DNA of 31,978 nucleotides, taken from Elysia marginata. Lineage: Eukaryota > Mollusca > Gastropoda > Plakobranchidae. Made by a program: the position numbers and the translations under genes. Below the pieces are notes generated by a model. It saw only the letters and a program-made list of their open reading frames with translations, made no database searches and was not told where the DNA came from. How positions within the stretch are numbered: position 1 is the stretch's first letter; each line of letters opens with the position of its first letter. Location: NCBI GenBank assembly GCA_019649035.1, contig BMAT01011347.1, positions 195,734 to 227,711 of the forward strand, read 5' to 3'. Positions 31,816 to 31,978 of the stretch are shown piece by piece.

Positions 31816-31978
31816 CAGTCGGACCCGCGAAATCGGGAATTTCTGTGAAATCGGGAAAAATCTCAGGGAACGGAATTTTTTCTATCTAAAGTCATTGTGA
31901 AATCGGGAAATTTTACCCGCCTAATCGGGAAAAAAAATCTGTGAATGACTGTCAATATCAAGTGTTGACGGCATGTTA
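31816..31978. mobile_element. pogo/Tigger-like element 4, left end, cut by window edge
   Basis: TA (31814-31815) is followed by CAGTCGGACCCGCGAAATCG. The phrase 'gaaatcggga' repeats at about 31829, 31846 and 31899, and 'taatcggga' at 31922, the same iterated-end design as the other three Tigger-like elements. The remainder lies outside the window, so the length and coding content are unknown. Confidence 0.75.

Noticed and set aside
31709-31900. 63-residue plus-strand frame as a possible next CPSF1 exon
   Set aside because: It runs into the Tigger-like terminal repeat and bears no resemblance to CPSF1.

Overview
This is a eukaryotic nuclear window: AT-rich, intron-rich, and scattered with decayed transposons. 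It carries parts of two deeply conserved animal genes and one complete small gene that I could reconstruct exon by exon. Intron style, tRNA-derived SINEs with a shared core, RTE-like LINE tails and many pogo/Tigger and piggyBac remnants suggest an invertebrate, most likely a lophotrochozoan such as a snail. The species guess is inference; the gene calls rest on the translated exons.

Layout. (1) 1-9400, + strand: the last eight coding exons and 3' UTR of DNA polymerase epsilon catalytic subunit (POLE). They include the C-terminal double zinc-binding region with all eight cysteine ligands. Its introns hold a SINE and a 1.3-kb TTAA-flanked piggyBac derivative. (2) 9429-13825: three TA-flanked pogo/Tigger-like DNA transposons in a row. 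All are internally deleted, and one is interrupted by an assembly gap (10110-10257). (3) 13826-18860: no host gene seen; a degenerate LINE reverse-transcriptase fragment lies at about 16620-17960. (4) 18865-24185, - strand: a complete four-coding-exon gene for a 127-residue protein. It has a candidate N-myristoylation start, an acidic linker and a C-terminal ubiquitin-like domain without a terminal Gly-Gly. I do not recognise it as a named family, and it is the most novel gene here. Its introns hold a MITE, a SINE, a 140-bp tandem duplication and an RTE-like LINE tail. (5) 24190-24660: a probable bidirectional promoter between that gene and the next. (6) 24480?-30647, + strand: the 5' end of CPSF1 (CPSF160), the scaffold of the polyadenylation-signal recognition complex. 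It has five coding exons, one of only 46 nt, and continues beyond the window. (7) 30862-31978: a second copy of the SINE seen in POLE, then the start of a fourth Tigger-like element.

The order is POLE> <UBL-gene CPSF1>. POLE and the UBL gene are convergent; the UBL gene and CPSF1 are divergent. I see no CRISPR array, functional tRNA or rRNA gene, and no retrovirus, LTR or Polinton element.
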